From the NCBI GenBank assembly GCA_026075535.2, contig AP026545.1, positions 992,001 to 1,056,000 on the forward strand: a stretch of DNA of 64,000 nt, read 5' to 3'. Below, one piece after another: positions 23,583 to 36,923 of this stretch (position 1 is the stretch's first letter; each line of letters begins with the position of its first letter). Made by a program: the position numbers and the translations under genes. The DNA comes from Tricholoma matsutake. Its lineage: Eukaryota; Basidiomycota; Agaricomycetes; Agaricales; Tricholomataceae. The notes beneath the pieces are model-generated. The model saw only the letters and a program-made list of their open reading frames with translations, was not told where the DNA came from and did not search any database.

Positions 23583-26500
23583 GTGAGCAGTACACCACCG
23601 TTGTCTGTGAAAATTTGTTTCACAGTGTTGTCAGTAGATGAAGTGTACAAATCAAATTCTATTTCATCAACCGATCTCTCTGTGAATGATGCACAAGCCA
23701 TACTAACCCCTCCCTATCCTCGTTCGTGTTTTTGTAAGCGCCCTAAATGGGAGAAACGACTCCCCAACCACTATGTTGTAGCGGTGACCCTGAGCCCCCA
23801 CTCATTCAAGCTCGAAGTATCGCTGCAAACCACTGATACCAGTGCTGTGCACATGACCAAGGCGCTACTTGATTGTGGCGCCACCAGCCTTTTCATCAGT
23901 TCCGATTTTGTTGCGTGAAATCACCTCGCAACAAAAGCGCTCAGCCGACCCATCCCTGTGTTCAATGTTGATGGCTCAGCGAACGAAGCAGGCGATATCT
24001 TGGAAGTTGTAGAGGTCCTACTACAATTTCACGACCACTCTGAATGTGCGACGTTTGCAATGACTGGCATTGGCAAGCAAGATGTTATTCTTGGCCTCAC
24101 CTGGCTCCGCAAGCATAATCCTGAGGTGGACTGGCAGACTAATGAGGTCAAAATGAGTCAATGCCCAAATCACTGCTGCACTTGTCAGAACGAGACAAAT
24201 GAAGAGCGCAAAAGTGCTTTTTGGGAAATCACTAGCATTTGTACCTGTCGTGCAGGTCCCATGCCTACCCCTGATGTTGAGATGGAGGACATCCCGGACC
24301 TTCTGCAACTGGTGAACAATGATAACGATGATGAAGACCATGACGAACCTCCCCTTTTGAGCAAAAACTTGGTCAAAGAGGGAGATCGCATCTTCATCAC
24401 TACCATTCCCTGCGAAGTGGAATTTGTTCGCGCCACATCCAACATTTCACAATGGCTAGCAGAGGCCTTCCATAAGAATGTGCAACCAAAGTCCTTTCAC
24501 AAATCCGTCCCTGCGCACTTCTACAAGTTTGAGGACCTATTCGCAAAGTCTTCATTCAACCGCTTGCCTGACCAAAAGGTATGGGATCATGTGATCGAAC
24601 TCATCCCTGGTGCAAAAGCCGCTAGCTGCAAGGTCTACCCCCTCATGCCCAACAAGCAGGCCAAGATGGACTAATTCATCCAGGAGAACCTAGCCACTGG
24701 CCACATTCGCCCCTCGAAGTTGCCAATGGTATCCCCTATCTTCTTTATCAAGAAGAAGGATGGATCCCTCAGGCTTGTACAAGATTATTGTGCTCTCAAT
24801 GCCCTCACGATGAAAAACTGATATCTGCTACCACTGATTTCAGAACTGGTAAATCAACTACAAGGCACAAAATACTTTACAAAACTCGATGTGTGGTGGG
24901 GGTACAACAATGTGCACATGAAAAGGGGCAACAAATGGAAAGCCACTTTTTGCATGAATTGCAGGCTTTTCGAACCCTTGGTGATGTTTTTTGGACTCAC
25001 AAACTCCCCTTCCACATTCCAAACGATGATGAACAACATTTTTCAGGATCTCATTATGGAAGGAGTGGTCTGTGTCTACCTGGATGACATGCTCATCTTT
25101 ACGAAATTGATCGATGAACATCAGCACATTATGTGCCTTGTCCTGGAGCGCCTTCATGCACACAAGTTGTTTCTGCGACATGACAAGTGCAAGTTCAAGC
25201 AAACAATGATCAAGTACCTTGGACTCATCATATCTGAGAGCGAAATTTGTATGGATCCTGTCAAGGTAGTGGGAGTCACCAAATGGCCCACCCCCAAAAT
25301 GCCCAAGGAGGTACAGTCATTCCTGGGGTTCGCAAATTTCTATCGGTGCTTCATCGAAGACTTTTCACATCATGCGAAACCCCTCTTTGAGCTCACAAAG
25401 AAGGAGCACAAATTGATGACACCAAAGCATTTCGCATTGAGGCGGACAGCTCAGACTATGCAACTGGCTCAGTTCTGTGGCAGCAATCAGCTGATGATCT
25501 CAAATGGCACCCTATCGTGTTCTACTCAAAATTGCTCAATGCAGTCAAATGAAATTACGAGATCCATGACAAGGAGATGCTAGCAGTGATGAGATCATTA
25601 GAGGAATGGAGGCATTTCCTTGAAGGTGCGCAGCACAAGGTAGAGATCTGGACTGACCACAAAAATCTGGAGTACTTCATGACCACAAAAAAGCTAATTG
25701 CAGACAAGCTTGCTGGTCACTCTATCTTTCGCGGTTTGACTTCATCATGCACCACCATCCTGGAAAGAGTATGGGTAAGTGTGATGCGCTTTCGTGACGA
25801 GCCGATCATGCAAATGGCACAGATGATAATTGTGACACTACCCTGCTCTGCCCTGAATTCTTCATGATTTGTGCACTCAAAGGGGTGACGATCGAAGGAG
25901 TGGAGCAAAATATCTTGTGCAAAGTGCAAAAGGGGGTTCAGGATGGAAAGAGAGAAGATGCGGTGGTACTAGCGATGAAGGAGTTGGATAGGGCCAAAGG
26001 CAAGACATTGCAAAGCTCAGAGTGGACAGAGGAGGATGGATTATGGAGGTTTCGTGATCGCATTTATGTTCCACTCATACCAGACTTACGATGCAGAATC
26101 GCTGAACAGCATCATGACTCCAAGATTGGTGGACATGTGGAACACTGGAAAACACTCGAACTCATCTCGCGCAATTACTGGTGGCCAAACATGTCGCACT
26201 TTGTCAGTCAGTACTGTAAGGCCTGCGATCTATGTCTTCACATGAAGGTGCAGAAGCGCCGACCTTTCGGTGAACTACACCCCCTCCCAATCCCCGAAAA
26301 TTGCTGGGATGTGGTAAGTGTTGATTTCATCACCGAACTTCCAGACTCCCATGGCTTCGATGCGACGATAATGGTGGTAGACTCAGTGAGCAAGTGCAGC
26401 CATTTCATACCCACTCATACCACCATTATGGTGCTGGGATCAGCGCGATTGTACTTGCAGAATGTGTGGAAGCTTCATGGCCTCCCGAAATCGATACTCT

Positions 26501-27413
26501 CAGATCAGGGACCGCAGTTCATAGCGCAATTCATGCGTGAATTGTATCGCTTGTTGGGGATCACCATTTCAGCATCCACAGCATATCACCCACAGTCCGA
26601 TGGGCAGACCGAATGAGTCAATCAGGAGCTCGAGCTGTACATCCACATTTTTGTGAATGAGCGCCAAAATGATTGGGACACTCTGCTCCCTCTTGGTGAA
26701 TTTGCATACAATAACCATGTCCACTCATCCACCCAGCACTCCCCCTTCTTCATTGACACTGGCAGACATCTGTGGATGGGTTTTGAGCCCAACCAACAAC
26801 CCTCGAGGCTTGAGGCAGTCAACACATTTGCAGATCAGATGAAGTCAACGTTGGAGGAGGCTCATGCCACCCTTGCCAAATCGAAGGATGACATGGCGAG
26901 GTACTATAACCAACAGCAAATCCCCACACCAATTTCTGCAATCGGAAAAAGGTCTTCCTGGATGCTTCAGACATCAGCACAACTAGACCCACAAAAAAAT
27001 TTGCGCACTGCTTCCTGGGGCTGTACCCAGTCATTCATCCTGTTGGCTCACATGCATATTGCCTCCAACTGCCACCATTGATGGCTCGAATATATCTGGT
27101 GTTCCACATCATCAAGCTCATGCCTGCACCAATGGACCTGATTGAAGGTCGCCATGCAAAACCACTGCCACCCCCCAAGATTGTAGGAGGAGAGGAGAGG
27201 TACAAGGTGGATGAGGTGCTGGACAGCAGGATGAAGGGTAGGAAGTTGCAGTATCTGGTCAGATGGAAAGGTTATGGGCATGAAGAGAATTCATGGATTC
27301 CAGAGGAGGATCTTGATGCTGCAAAACTAATCACAAACTTCTACAAGGCTCATCCGAGTGCCCCAAAATGTGTTAATACACTTACCTTTGGACAGATGGG
27401 ATTCCAACCATGA
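23583..27413 (+). pseudogene. pol: Gypsy-4 pol with chromodomain
   Basis: Domains in order: protease (ALLDCGATSLFISSDF near 23865-23910; active site reads D-C-G rather than D-S-G), RT (FTKLDVWWGYNNV, FEPLVMFFGLTNSP, VYLDDMLIF near 25075-25100), RNase H ([17 protein letters not shown]), integrase (CKACDLC zinc part, VSVDFITELPDSHG, SDQGPQFIAQF, YHPQSDGQTE) and chromodomain (YKVDEVLDSR...LQYLVRWKGYGHEENSW, 27200-27320). In-frame stops are TGA for Arg (23916, ~24820, 26614) or TAA for Gln (24672). Frameshifts near 25430, 25720 and 27000 also break it. Confidence 0.92.
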
Positions 27414-27469
27414 TATCCACACCGATGGAACTTTGCGCATTGGGACGCTGTGCCTTAAAGGGGGGGTGA

Positions 27470-28025
27470 TGTAAGGGGAACACCTTACGAGCCCCTACAA
27501 TGGTTGGCGCACATTTGTGAATGTTTCCGCACACACGCAAATGTTCATGCAACAAAGCGCCTTTTCGCGCAATGAGGCACCTTTTGCGCCAACCATCTAC
27601 AAACATTCCAATATGTCAATCCATCAGCCCCTATTGTACTCTCACCATTCTTGCAGTCAATACCCTGTGGAAATGATCGAGGATGTCTTTGCACGCCCAT
27701 TACCAATCATGGCCTGATGTGGACACCACTTACCAAGTATGGCCTGATGTGGACACTATCACTGATTGATAGCCATCTCCCCAAATGGGAACACAACCCT
27801 GGATCTGAATTAGTGCTAGGATGGAAGGGGCTCCAAGTATTTTAGAACGTTGCATACCTTCCATATATATACTTTGGCCTTGCACTGGACTCCTTAGAGT
27901 TTTCTCTTTGGTTTTCCCTTGCAAGGTATGGGTCTTTCCTTGTTCAATAGTTATTGAATCTAAACTTTGGTTTTCCCTTGCAAGTATCGAGTTCTTAGGA
28001 CTCTGATCGTAAGGTTGCCCTTACA
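27470..28025 (+). repeat. 3' LTR of gypsy-4
   Basis: The 556-bp LTR starts TGTAAGGGGAACACC after the polypurine tract aaagggggggtga and ends GGTTGCCCTTACA. It is followed by the target copy aaaac. Differences from the left LTR are mostly CG versus TG/CA. Confidence 0.9.
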
Positions 28026-28030
28026 AAAAC

Positions 28031-30103
28031 CCCATGGGAAAAACCAACTCACATGCGAGGAAAGCTACTGAGTTCACACGTCAACTGGATTCCCATCTCT
28101 GCCTTATGTTGTATATATTTTGGCCTTGGTAATGCCTTTGTTAACACGTCTGCTGTTTGTTCTGGGTCTCGACAGTTTTGTATATTGAGTATTTTGTCAG
28201 TTACTAGTGTTTGGACCCAGTGATGGCAAATAGCAATATGATTTGATCGCTGGTGAAATTGAGGATTATGTGTCAATATTATGGATCCTTCATTATCACC
28301 TTCAATTTCTGTTGGTGAGTTTTGTGGGATTCTGAGTTCACTGTACAAATTTCTCAGCCATGTCGCCTCTTGTCCAGCCTCTGACAGTGCTACATATTCT
28401 GCTTCTGTAGAGGACAATGCTATCACAGTTTGTTTCTTTGATTTCCATGTGATTGCTCCACCTGCTGCTAGAAAATGTAGCCAGTCATGGATTTGAGGTC
28501 ATCAGCATTTGCGTATGCAGCATCTGCATATCGCTGGAAGAGGTTTCCAGTTCCAGTTTCATCTTGGGATTTTCTATATGTTATCCCTAGAGTTTTCGTA
28601 CCCACCAGGTATCTGAGTATCCGCTTTATTGCACCATGGTGTTTTAAACCTGGGTTTGCAGTGTAGGTGGCCAATTTATTAACTGTGTAGCTTATGTCTG
28701 GTCTTGTGGAATTTGCCAAAAATTGCAGACTCCCCAATAATCATGCATATGAATTGCTTTGATTGGGTTCATTATCATCTGGATTTGGTCTAAGCTTTAT
28801 ATTGGGGTCCATGGGTATACCGGTAGGATTTGCATAGGCTATTCCTTTGTTATGGAGAATATTTTCAATATATCTCTGTTGAGATATAGTTATTGCATTC
28901 TCAGTTTGTGTAACTTCAATGCCAACAATTTTAGTCAGCTCTCCAAGGTCTGTTACATCCCATTCTGAGCAGAGTGTTTCTTTCATATGATCCATCATTT
29001 ATCAGATGAAGCAAAAAGTAGTGAGTCATCCACCCAGATAGCCATTATTCTGAAGTCCTTACCATCATGTCATATATACATGCATGGATCAGAAAGTAAG
29101 CATGCATAGCCATGGATTTTGAGTTTGCCATCAAGTTCATTATTCCACTCTTGGCCTGCCTGTTTTAAACCATAAAGTGTTTTGACTAACCTGCATACTC
29201 GACCTGTTCCATCTTCACATCCCTCAGGCTGTTGCATATATATTTCCTCTTGCAAAGTGCTGTTTAGATACATGCCCTTTACGTCCATTTGTTGTAACTT
29301 GAGTCCCTTTTCAGGTACAAGTGCTAGTAATGCGCATAATGTATCCATCCTGACAACTGGTGAGAATGTTTCCCTATAATCAAATCCAGGTCATTGTGCA
29401 TATCCTTTCACCACTAATCTTGCTCAATACCTTACTACTTCCCCTTCCTTATTGCGCTTTTTGACAAAGATCCATTTATTTTTGATTGGTACTGCATCGT
29501 GAGGTTTCTGGATGAGTTCCCAAGTCCCCTTCTCTGATAATAAATCCAATTCAATCTTCATGGCCTTTTGCCATTCAGGCCAATCTGGGGAGTTCTTTGC
29601 ATCTTTGAGACTTGTAAGTTCATCTCCAGCAACAATTGTGTAGACTTCTTCTATTGACATGAAATTGTCATTGTCCTCATATGCAAAAGGATTGTGAAGG
29701 TGTTTATAATTGATACAAATTCCATGCGTCTTCCATGGTTCATCAATATCTATATCTTCCTGTGTTTCATTCCATTTTTGCTTCTTGGTCGCAAGATTAC
29801 AAGTTGTATCATCAGAATCTGTTACACCCATTGGTGGTGTGCTACCTGCAGACTCCCCCTCATGCAGTAAATTGGGTGTAATTTTGATATAGTCAGGAGT
29901 TGGTTTTTCTGTAGGTGTAATATTCTGGAAGTTGTGGGATGTAAGTACTTTGCAAGTTTCTGCATTGTAATATTTTACTGCCCCAGCACCATCATTGTAG
30001 CTGACATATGCTCAGTGCCTTGATTTTAGTAGCATTTTTCGGGGTTTGTTTTGACCTTGTAGTAATATCCATATGTGGCTTCCAAACTCCCAAACAGGTG
30101 AGA
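28031..30103 (-). pseudogene. pol: Copia-2 pol: integrase end, RT and RNase H
   Basis: From high to low coordinates: integrase end (PVWEFGSHIWILLQGQ near 30060-30107, SYNDGAGAVKYYNAETCKVL), a linker, RT start (WPEWQKAMKIELDLLSEKGTWELI near 29510-29580, KNKWIFVKKRN), RT palm (LKLQQMDVKGMYLNSTLQEEIYMQQPEG, VKTLYGLKQAGQEWN), the catalytic WVDDSLLFA near 29020, and RNase H (MGSLQFLANSTRPDISYTVNKL, SSTEAEYVALSEAGQEATWL, IALCHHW-like IAICHHWV, DVLTKALPR). Stops are TGA for Arg near 29424, 29390 and 29070; frameshifts occur near 28985 and 28465. Confidence 0.9.
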
Positions 30104-30107
30104 CTGG

Positions 30108-30250
30108 TGGAGTAGGGTGTGTGGGCACCTACTCCAGTAGTCATGTGATCACCTAGTCAGTAGACAGTCACTCATGTACATAGTCACGATATCACTACAA
30201 CTACATTGTCTTGGGCATAGCTAGAGCCTAGGAGACTTGGCACATCTCCA
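30108..30250 (+). repeat. 5' LTR of element A (143 bp)
   Basis: It starts TGGAGTAGGGTGTGTGGG and ends GGCACATCTCCA. It differs from the 3' copy by three transitions, all CG versus TG/CA. An inner inverted repeat (ggagtagggtg ... cacctactcc) forms a hairpin at the very 5' end. Confidence 0.85.
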
Positions 30251-31326
30251 TCTTGGTGATGAGAGCATGATTAGACACATGCGCCACTGCTTTGTTCTAT
30301 TCTCACTAGCTTCTACTTTTGTTCTCGCAAGCCATGTCACAACATGTAAATTTGCATCTAGCTTCACTTTCTAGTTATTGCTCTCGAGTCTCTAGCCCCA
30401 GCACCCAGTTACAGCCACAGAACCACAGAACCACAGTCTACTAGTCCCCAGTCTACCAGTCACACAGAACCAGAACCAACTACAGAACCAGACAGAACCA
30501 GAACCAGTCACAGAACCAGAACCAGCTCACCAGTCTGTTTTTCAGTTAGTACATCACATTCAGTATGCCAGGACCTGGACAAGGGAAGCATTACCAAAAG
30601 AAGAAGCAGTGCAAGAACATGTTTAATATGAACACAAACATTGTGGCCATAAATGCTGTAATGATGGCATCAAGTACAGCAGCACCAAATGCCACATCAG
30701 AACTGTTGCTACCCAATGATGACACTACCACAGCCCCACCAGCAACAAATACCACAGCAAACATGTCTGTAACCAACAGCACGGATGAGACACATGTCTC
30801 CACAGCCACAACTATGGCTCCACCAGCACCAGACAACAACTTGACTACCAAGCCATCCACAATGTCGATCACAGCCAAACACATTGAATCAACCATTAAA
30901 AAATTATGTAAACTGTCCACTACTGCAACAACAGCCAACGTGATTATTGAAGACCTATGAGATGCACTACAAGAGTATCTAGAGAAAGGATGGATGATGG
31001 AATATGGAAAAGGAAGAGATGAAGGATGGGCAGAGGCAGTACAGGAGAGTGAGCAGGCAACATCAGCATGGAAAGAAGAATACAAAGCATACATGCATGA
31101 AGAATACAAACAAGGCATGGAGATAGGAAGAAAGGAAGGCCTTGAGGCAGGAATGAAGAGATGCAAAGAGAATAGGCAGATGAAGGAGAAGAATGAAGGT
31201 AACTGGGAACATGGCTATGGCCACTGTGTATCAGTCGAGGAAGGGAGTCTGATGCTCGTAGCAGAGGTTGCAAAGGCCATTGCATCAAAGGAGGCCAAAT
31301 CAACCACCCGGAGTGATGCTAGCACC

Positions 31327-31752
31327 TATAAGGGCAACCTAAGCCTCTAGCAAAGGGAAATCCGAAGTTAAAATTATACTACATAATACAGGCATTGGGG
31401 ACACACCTAGCAAAGGGAAATCCGAAGAGAAAACTCTAAGGATCCCCTTGCTGATGCCCAGTATATGTGAAGACAACAAAAATCAAATATAACCTAAAAA
31501 TAGAAAAAGGCAGAGATAGGCGGATCAAGGCTGCTGAATGACATCATACCAAGGGGTATGTGTCGGAAGGGGTACTCCACCTCTAAATATAAAAGTGTCA
31601 ACATGTACAAACATGATAGCAAGGGAAAATTAGTAATAAAATCCGGAAAAATCATAGAAAATGAAGAATAGAAGGAAATGAGGTGGGGAAAAATATAGGA
31701 CGAACATAAAAAATAGGAAAAACACACAGGGCACCCCCCTAGTCCCCTTACA
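31327..31752 (-). repeat. 3' LTR of gypsy-3 (left copy)
   Basis: The 426-bp LTR is 60 bp longer than the right copy because of an insert that duplicates ctagcaaagggaaatccgaag. On the minus strand it starts TGTAAGGGGACTAGG and ends GGTTGCCCTTATA (CTTACA expected). Confidence 0.9.
31428..31470 (-). promoter_or_regulatory. TATA box and predicted transcript start in gypsy-3 LTR
   Basis: On the minus strand a TATA-like acatatac (31462-31469) lies about 30 bp upstream of AGAGTTTTCT (31437-31428), the exact complement of the primer site at 36924-36933. The same spacing is seen in gypsy-4 and gypsy-2. Confidence 0.5.
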
Positions 31753-31799
31753 TCACCCCCTCTCTAAGATGCATTGCCCCGATGCATTCAAAATCATAT

Positions 31800-34700
31800 A
31801 CGACCAAAGTCTGTGACTTGAATGCGACGCAGTGCAGCAGTGTGCCGTCGGTGGAATTCCTTGATTAACCAAGGGGCATTTACATCAGACTCTTTGACCC
31901 ATGAGTTCTCCTCATACCCATAACCCTTCCAATGTACCAAATACTGGAGTTTTCCTCAACGCAAATGGCTGTCCAAGATTGACTCGACTTCATATTGGGG
32001 TTCTCCCTCGATCACTGTAGGTGGTGGTGGTGGGTGTGAATGGTGTCCTGGGAACGGATCTGGGGGAGCTGGAAGCAATTTGATGACATGGAAGATGGGA
32101 TGGAGTCTGGACATGGAGGCTGGGAGGTGTAGACGATAGGCATGCGTTCCAATGCACTTGACAATGGGGAAAGGTCCCAAGAAGTGATGAGCGAGTTTCT
32201 TGGATGGACGTGTAGTGGAGACGTCACTGGAGTCAAGATAAACTCAATCACCAACCTTGTACTGAGGGGTTGGGGAGTGGCGTTGGTTGTAAAATCACGC
32301 CATGTCGTCCTTCGCCTTTGCTAAGGCTGCCCTTGCCTCCTCCAAGCTATCCCTCATGCGTTCTGTGAACTCATTCACCGTCTCAATGTGTGAGGGAGTT
32401 TGGCGAGGTTCAAATCCCATGCATGGATGTTGTCCAGTGTCTAAGAGGAAAGGGGTCTGTTGAGTGGAAGCATGGACATGGTTGTTGTATCTGAACTCAG
32501 CCAAAGGAAGGAGATCATCCCAATCGTCCTGGCATTCATTGACAAAGAGGTGGATGTACTGCTCCAGTTCCTGGTCGACTCGCTCTGTCTGGCCATCAGT
32601 TTGTGGGTGATAAGTGGTTGAAGCGAGGAGTTTGATCCCCAGGAGTCGGTACAGCTCACGAGTGAACTCTGCCATGAACTGAGGGCCACGATCCGAGAGG
32701 AAGGCACCAGGAAGTCCATGTAATTTCCACATGTGGTGGAGGTAGAGTCGAGCAGCACCTAGGGCACTGACAGTGGTGTGAGTGGGAATGAAGTGAGCGC
32801 GTTTTCCCACTGAGTCAACTGTGCACATCACCACATCAAACCCATTTGACTCTGGCAATTCCACCACAAAGTTGACACTGACGACATCCCAGCGACTCTC
32901 TGGAACAGGAAGAGGGTGTAGCTCACACATAGGCTTGCGATGAGGAACCTTGGTGCATAAGCAAAGGTCACAAGTGCAACAATACTGACCAATGAGCCAT
33001 GACATTTGTGGCCACCAATAGTTCCATGAGGTGAGCTCCAAGGTCTTCCAGCATCTGGGGTGGCCAGCCATCTGTGAGTCATGGTGTTGGGATATGATGC
33101 ACCGGCGAAGGTCTGGGTCATTGGGAACATAGATGCGATCCCTGAAATACAACAAGTCCTCCTTTTCAGCCCACTCTGCCACCCATAAGGAAAGGGTCAA
33201 TCCCTTCCTCAGTTCTTTAACAGCTCGGGCGACAACATCCTCATGTAAACTGCTACAGTTTGCATGACAAATGTCACATAGGATGTCCCGCTCCTCACCC
33301 TGGGGTGCGATGCCTTCCAGTGCCAAAATGGTGAACAGGTCTGGCTGCAACAGCACAATGTTTTGGTTGTCACTGCTGCCATCCCCATGGTCTGCACGTC
33401 AGGATAGGGCATCGGTCTTCCCCATGCTGCGACCTGGATGGTGGTGCAAGGAGAAGTCGAATCTAGATAGATACAGGGACCAACGAGCTTGACGACGGTT
33501 CAATTTCTTGGCCATCATGAAGTACTCGAGATTCTTGTGATCCGTTCAAATTTCCACCTTGTGTTGGGCACCCTCGAGGAAGTGTCGCCACTCCTCAAGC
33601 GCACGCATTATTGCCAACATCTCCTTGTCATGGATCTCATAGTTTCGCTCTACAGCACTAAGGCTTTTGGAGTAGAATGCAACAGGATGCCACTTCTGGT
33701 CCTCTGGAGACTGCTGAGACAACATGGCACCCGTCGCAAAGTCAGAACTGTCGGCTTCTACACAAAAAGGACGCAAATCATCAGCAAAGGTAAGGATTGG
33801 AGTGGAAGTGACCATCTCCTTAAGCTTTTCGAACGCCTCCTGGTGTGCATTATCCCACTCCATGCCTCCTTTCCTGTCAAGTCGAACAGTGGTCGTGCAT
33901 GATGTGAGAAATCCTTGATAAAATGCCAATAGAAATTGATGAAGCCCAGGAAGGACTGCACCTCCTTCTTGTTCATGGGCATCGGCCAAGCTGTGACCCT
34001 GTTTACCTTGATAGGATCCATCTCCACTTGACCCTCCGAGATAATCAGGCTGAGGTACTCGATCTTGGTCCTTTTGAACTCACATTTGTCCTGACGAAGG
34101 TAGAGTTTGTACCATCGAAGTTGCTCTAGGACAAGGCGTGTGATGCGATGGTGCTCTTCAACCGTGCGAGTGAAGATGAGGATGTCGTCGAGATAGATGC
34201 AGACAATGCCTTCGAGGATGAGGTCGTGGAAGATGTCATTCATCATGGTCTGAAAGGTGGCAGGGCTATTAGTAAGGCCAAAGAACATGACAAGTGGTTC
34301 AAAAAGACCACAGTTGGTACGAAAGGCTGCCTTCCACTCATCTCCCTCCTTTATCCTCACATTATTATAGCCCCAACGGACATCGAGCTTGGTGAAGTAT
34401 TGGGCTCCATGGAGCTGGTTTACAAGTTCAGAGATGAGGGGTAGTGGGTAGCGATTTTTGACCGTGATGTTGTTGAGCCTTCTGTAGTCTTGAACCGGTC
34501 GAAGTGAGCCATCCTTCTTCTTGACAAAGAAAAAGGGAGAGGCCATGGGTGACTTTGATGGTCGAATTCGTCCAGAGGCCAGGTGCTCGTCGATGAACTG
34601 GTCAAGCTGCCATTGTTCTTCTGGAGAGAGAGGATAGACCTTGCAGGATGAAGGGGTTGCGCTGGGGGTGAGTTCAATCGCGTGATCCTGTGGCTTGCAC

Positions 34701-35654
34701 GCAGGAAGAGAGTCGAATGACTCCTTGGAGAACATGTCTTCAAACTCATGGAGATGAGGGAGTAAGGAGTTAGTAGAGGATTTAGCAGCGTTGTTTTTGT
34801 GGAAGGCGTTGGGATATGTTCAATGTGGCACACACCTCGTGCGATGAGCAAATCGCAGTGTAGAAGATCCGATCACCCTCCTCCACTTCCTCTGGGTCCT
34901 CATCATCATCATCTGAGTCCTGCATTAGATCAGGAACCCCTTCCAATTCCACTTCAGGTATAGGCAGGGGTCCAGCATGACACTTCTGAGTATGTCGTAT
35001 TGCCGCCTTCTGTCCATGACATTCTTGCCTGGCTTCTGTGAAACACGTCTGACAGCAGGATGGACATTGGCTCATGGTAACCTCCCCGGTACGCCAGTCG
35101 ACCTCTGGGTTATGGTCTCGAAGCCATGGATATCCCAAAATCACCTTTTGCTTTCCTAATTGAGTGACAGCAAAAAGGGCATGCTCACTATGATCTTTGT
35201 AACAGAGAACCAGGTCTGCAACCTCTCGGATGGCACCAGCTTCATTTGGGGATCCATCCACATTATATACAGGTATCGGACGTGAGAGTGAGTGAGTATT
35301 TAGGCGATGTTGTTGTACCAGATGGGAATCGATGAAGAGACCAGTCGCACCAGAGTCCAGGAGTGCAGAGACACCGAGTATCTGTCCAGTGTCAGTCATC
35401 TGCAGTTCAATGGCTAGGTTTAAGGAATGTGCAGAGGGAGTGGATGCCACAATATACTTGCGTGGTAGTTTATGTTCCCATGATTTAATTTTGGGACGTG
35501 GAGTAGAAGGAGAGATGGGGAGAGCAGGTACATCTTTAGCCAACTTTGAAGGGTCAGAGAGGGGAGCAGTCACAGAAATGGATTCATTCTCCGGGGATTC
35601 AACTGACAAGACTTCAAAGCAGTTATGGACAGGCAGTGAGGGCGTACAATTCAC
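31800..35654 (-). pseudogene. pol: Gypsy-3 pol with chromodomain
   Basis: Minus-strand domains: intact-looking protease active site ALLDSGATGLFIDSHL (about 35310-35360), RT (YFTKLDVRWGYNNVRI, LVMFFGLTNSPATF, CIYLDDILIF near 34170-34200), RNase H ([31 protein letters not shown]), integrase (CCTCDLC, VSVNFVVELPESNG, LSDRGPQFMAEF, YHPQTDGQTERVDQELEQY) and chromodomain ([25 protein letters not shown], 31890-32015). Damage: a small deletion near 34800, a 1-nt deletion near 33878, TGA for Trp near 33545 and TGA for Arg elsewhere. The first catalytic Asp of integrase (VDF in relatives) reads VNF. Confidence 0.92.
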
Positions 35655-35659
35655 TCGCT

Positions 35660-36805
35660 GCGAATAGGAAAATCCTGCTCCTCTACAACTTCCAACTTAA
35701 TCTCCTCTGCAACTTGATCCTTCGCTTCCTCAACATCTACAAGCACCAACAAATCTTGCAGGAGTTCATCTCATCCCTTGGGGGTGAGCATGCAGATATC
35801 CTTACAATGGGGACACACTCCAGCCCTGTGTCCAGGTTCCCCACAACAGTAGCAGAGATCCAATTTACATGCACGGCTGCGGGCTGCATCAATATCCATT
35901 GGTACTGGGACATTGATGGCTGGTGTGGGAGTTTGACGAACAGGAATGGGGTTAGGGTGGGGGAGGCTTCGATTGAAGGTGTAGGGTGTATGAGTGGTAG
36001 TTGGAGCATGGAATGCAGCATTAAACGCCACATTTGTGAGTCAGTTCTCATCACAGAGTGAAGCAGCTTCATACCAAGCAAGGATATCATCGTCCGCTGG
36101 GCGCCCTTCCAACATCTGTGCAATCTGGTCCTGAATTTCTCGGTTGAGCCCCCGTCGGAACTTCACCACCACTGGTAACCCACTCCCATATCCTGCCATG
36201 TCCACCAAATCCTTGAACTCATCGATATAGTCATCCACGGATCGATGTCCCTGGTGGTAAGCGGATGACTCAAGTCGTGTCACTGCTCGGTGGCATTCAT
36301 TGAGGGGGCAGAAGTGGCATACAAACTCAGCTCGAAAGTCACCCCAAGTGGAGAAAGGTAGAGAACCGAGTTCTTTAGTTTGACGTAGGATACGGTCCAC
36401 ATAGAGATAGGCATGTTCAGATTTCATGTATGTGAAGGCCCAATACCTTTTTGCAGCCTCATCGATGAATTGATGCGACTGGAGACTAATGTATAACTCA
36501 CAGGAATTAAGGAATGCACGTCCCTGCACACGTGCACCATTAAATTCGGTGGGGGGGGATGGTTTGATCTGGGCACATTCCTTAGTGGACACATTTGGCA
36601 AAACGTCGTTGTTGGGTGCGCTTGGAGTCGTAAAGGGGGAACTATTGGTCGCAGGGTTAGCCTGGAGGGTCCTAACGAAGTTTTCAATCGTAGATTTAAG
36701 CGAGTCGATCTGCGCGCGCATTCCGGAAATGTCGCTTTCAAGCGCGTTGAAGTGTTCTGATGCGTCCATGTTGCTAGGGAGCGCGTTTGGCGAAAATGGC
36801 AGCAT
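35660..36805 (-). pseudogene. gag: Gypsy-3 gag
   Basis: The frame from 36805 encodes a predicted N-terminal helix (ALESDISGMRAQIDSLKSTIE), the capsid-like core (FLNSCELYISLQSHQF, TWGDFRAEFVCHFCPLNECHRAV, SVDDYIDEFKDLVDMAGY) and the zinc knuckle CYCCGEPGHRAGVC (about 35825-35865). TGA at 36041 and near 35768 stand for Arg. The frame stays open to about 35660 and pol begins in the -1 frame, as in gypsy-1, -2 and -4. Cytoplasmic particle protein by family. Confidence 0.88.
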
Positions 36806-36923
36806 AATAAAGGCGAGATTATCTGGAACGGTGTGTAGGGACTCTGTGGAGCTTTGGGAAGCGTCGTCCAGTCTGTACCTGCCTATCTTGGGCAGCGCGT
36901 TCGCGATTTTCGGGCCTTAGGGG

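Larger units (their letters stand above)
21668..28025 (+). mobile_element. Gypsy-4: full-length chromovirus with two LTRs (6358 bp)
   Basis: The element is bounded by LTRs 21668-22283 and 27470-28025, flanked by the 5-bp duplication aaaac (21663-21667 and 28026-28030), and sits in copia-2. It holds a self-complementary primer site (22286-22295), decayed gag, decayed pol with a C-terminal chromodomain, and a polypurine tract (27458-27469). The left LTR starts TATAAGG where the right starts TGTAAGG, a G-to-A change. It is closely related to gypsy-3 (same protease, RT, integrase and chromodomain style). Confidence 0.93.

Noticed and set aside
30108..30250. Terminal inverted repeat of a DNA transposon
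   Set aside because: The TGGAGTAGGG ends do look like inverted repeats when A and A' are mixed, but pairing by sequence gives direct repeats (30108/48341 and 38148/47021) with a primer site and purine tract, so these are LTRs.
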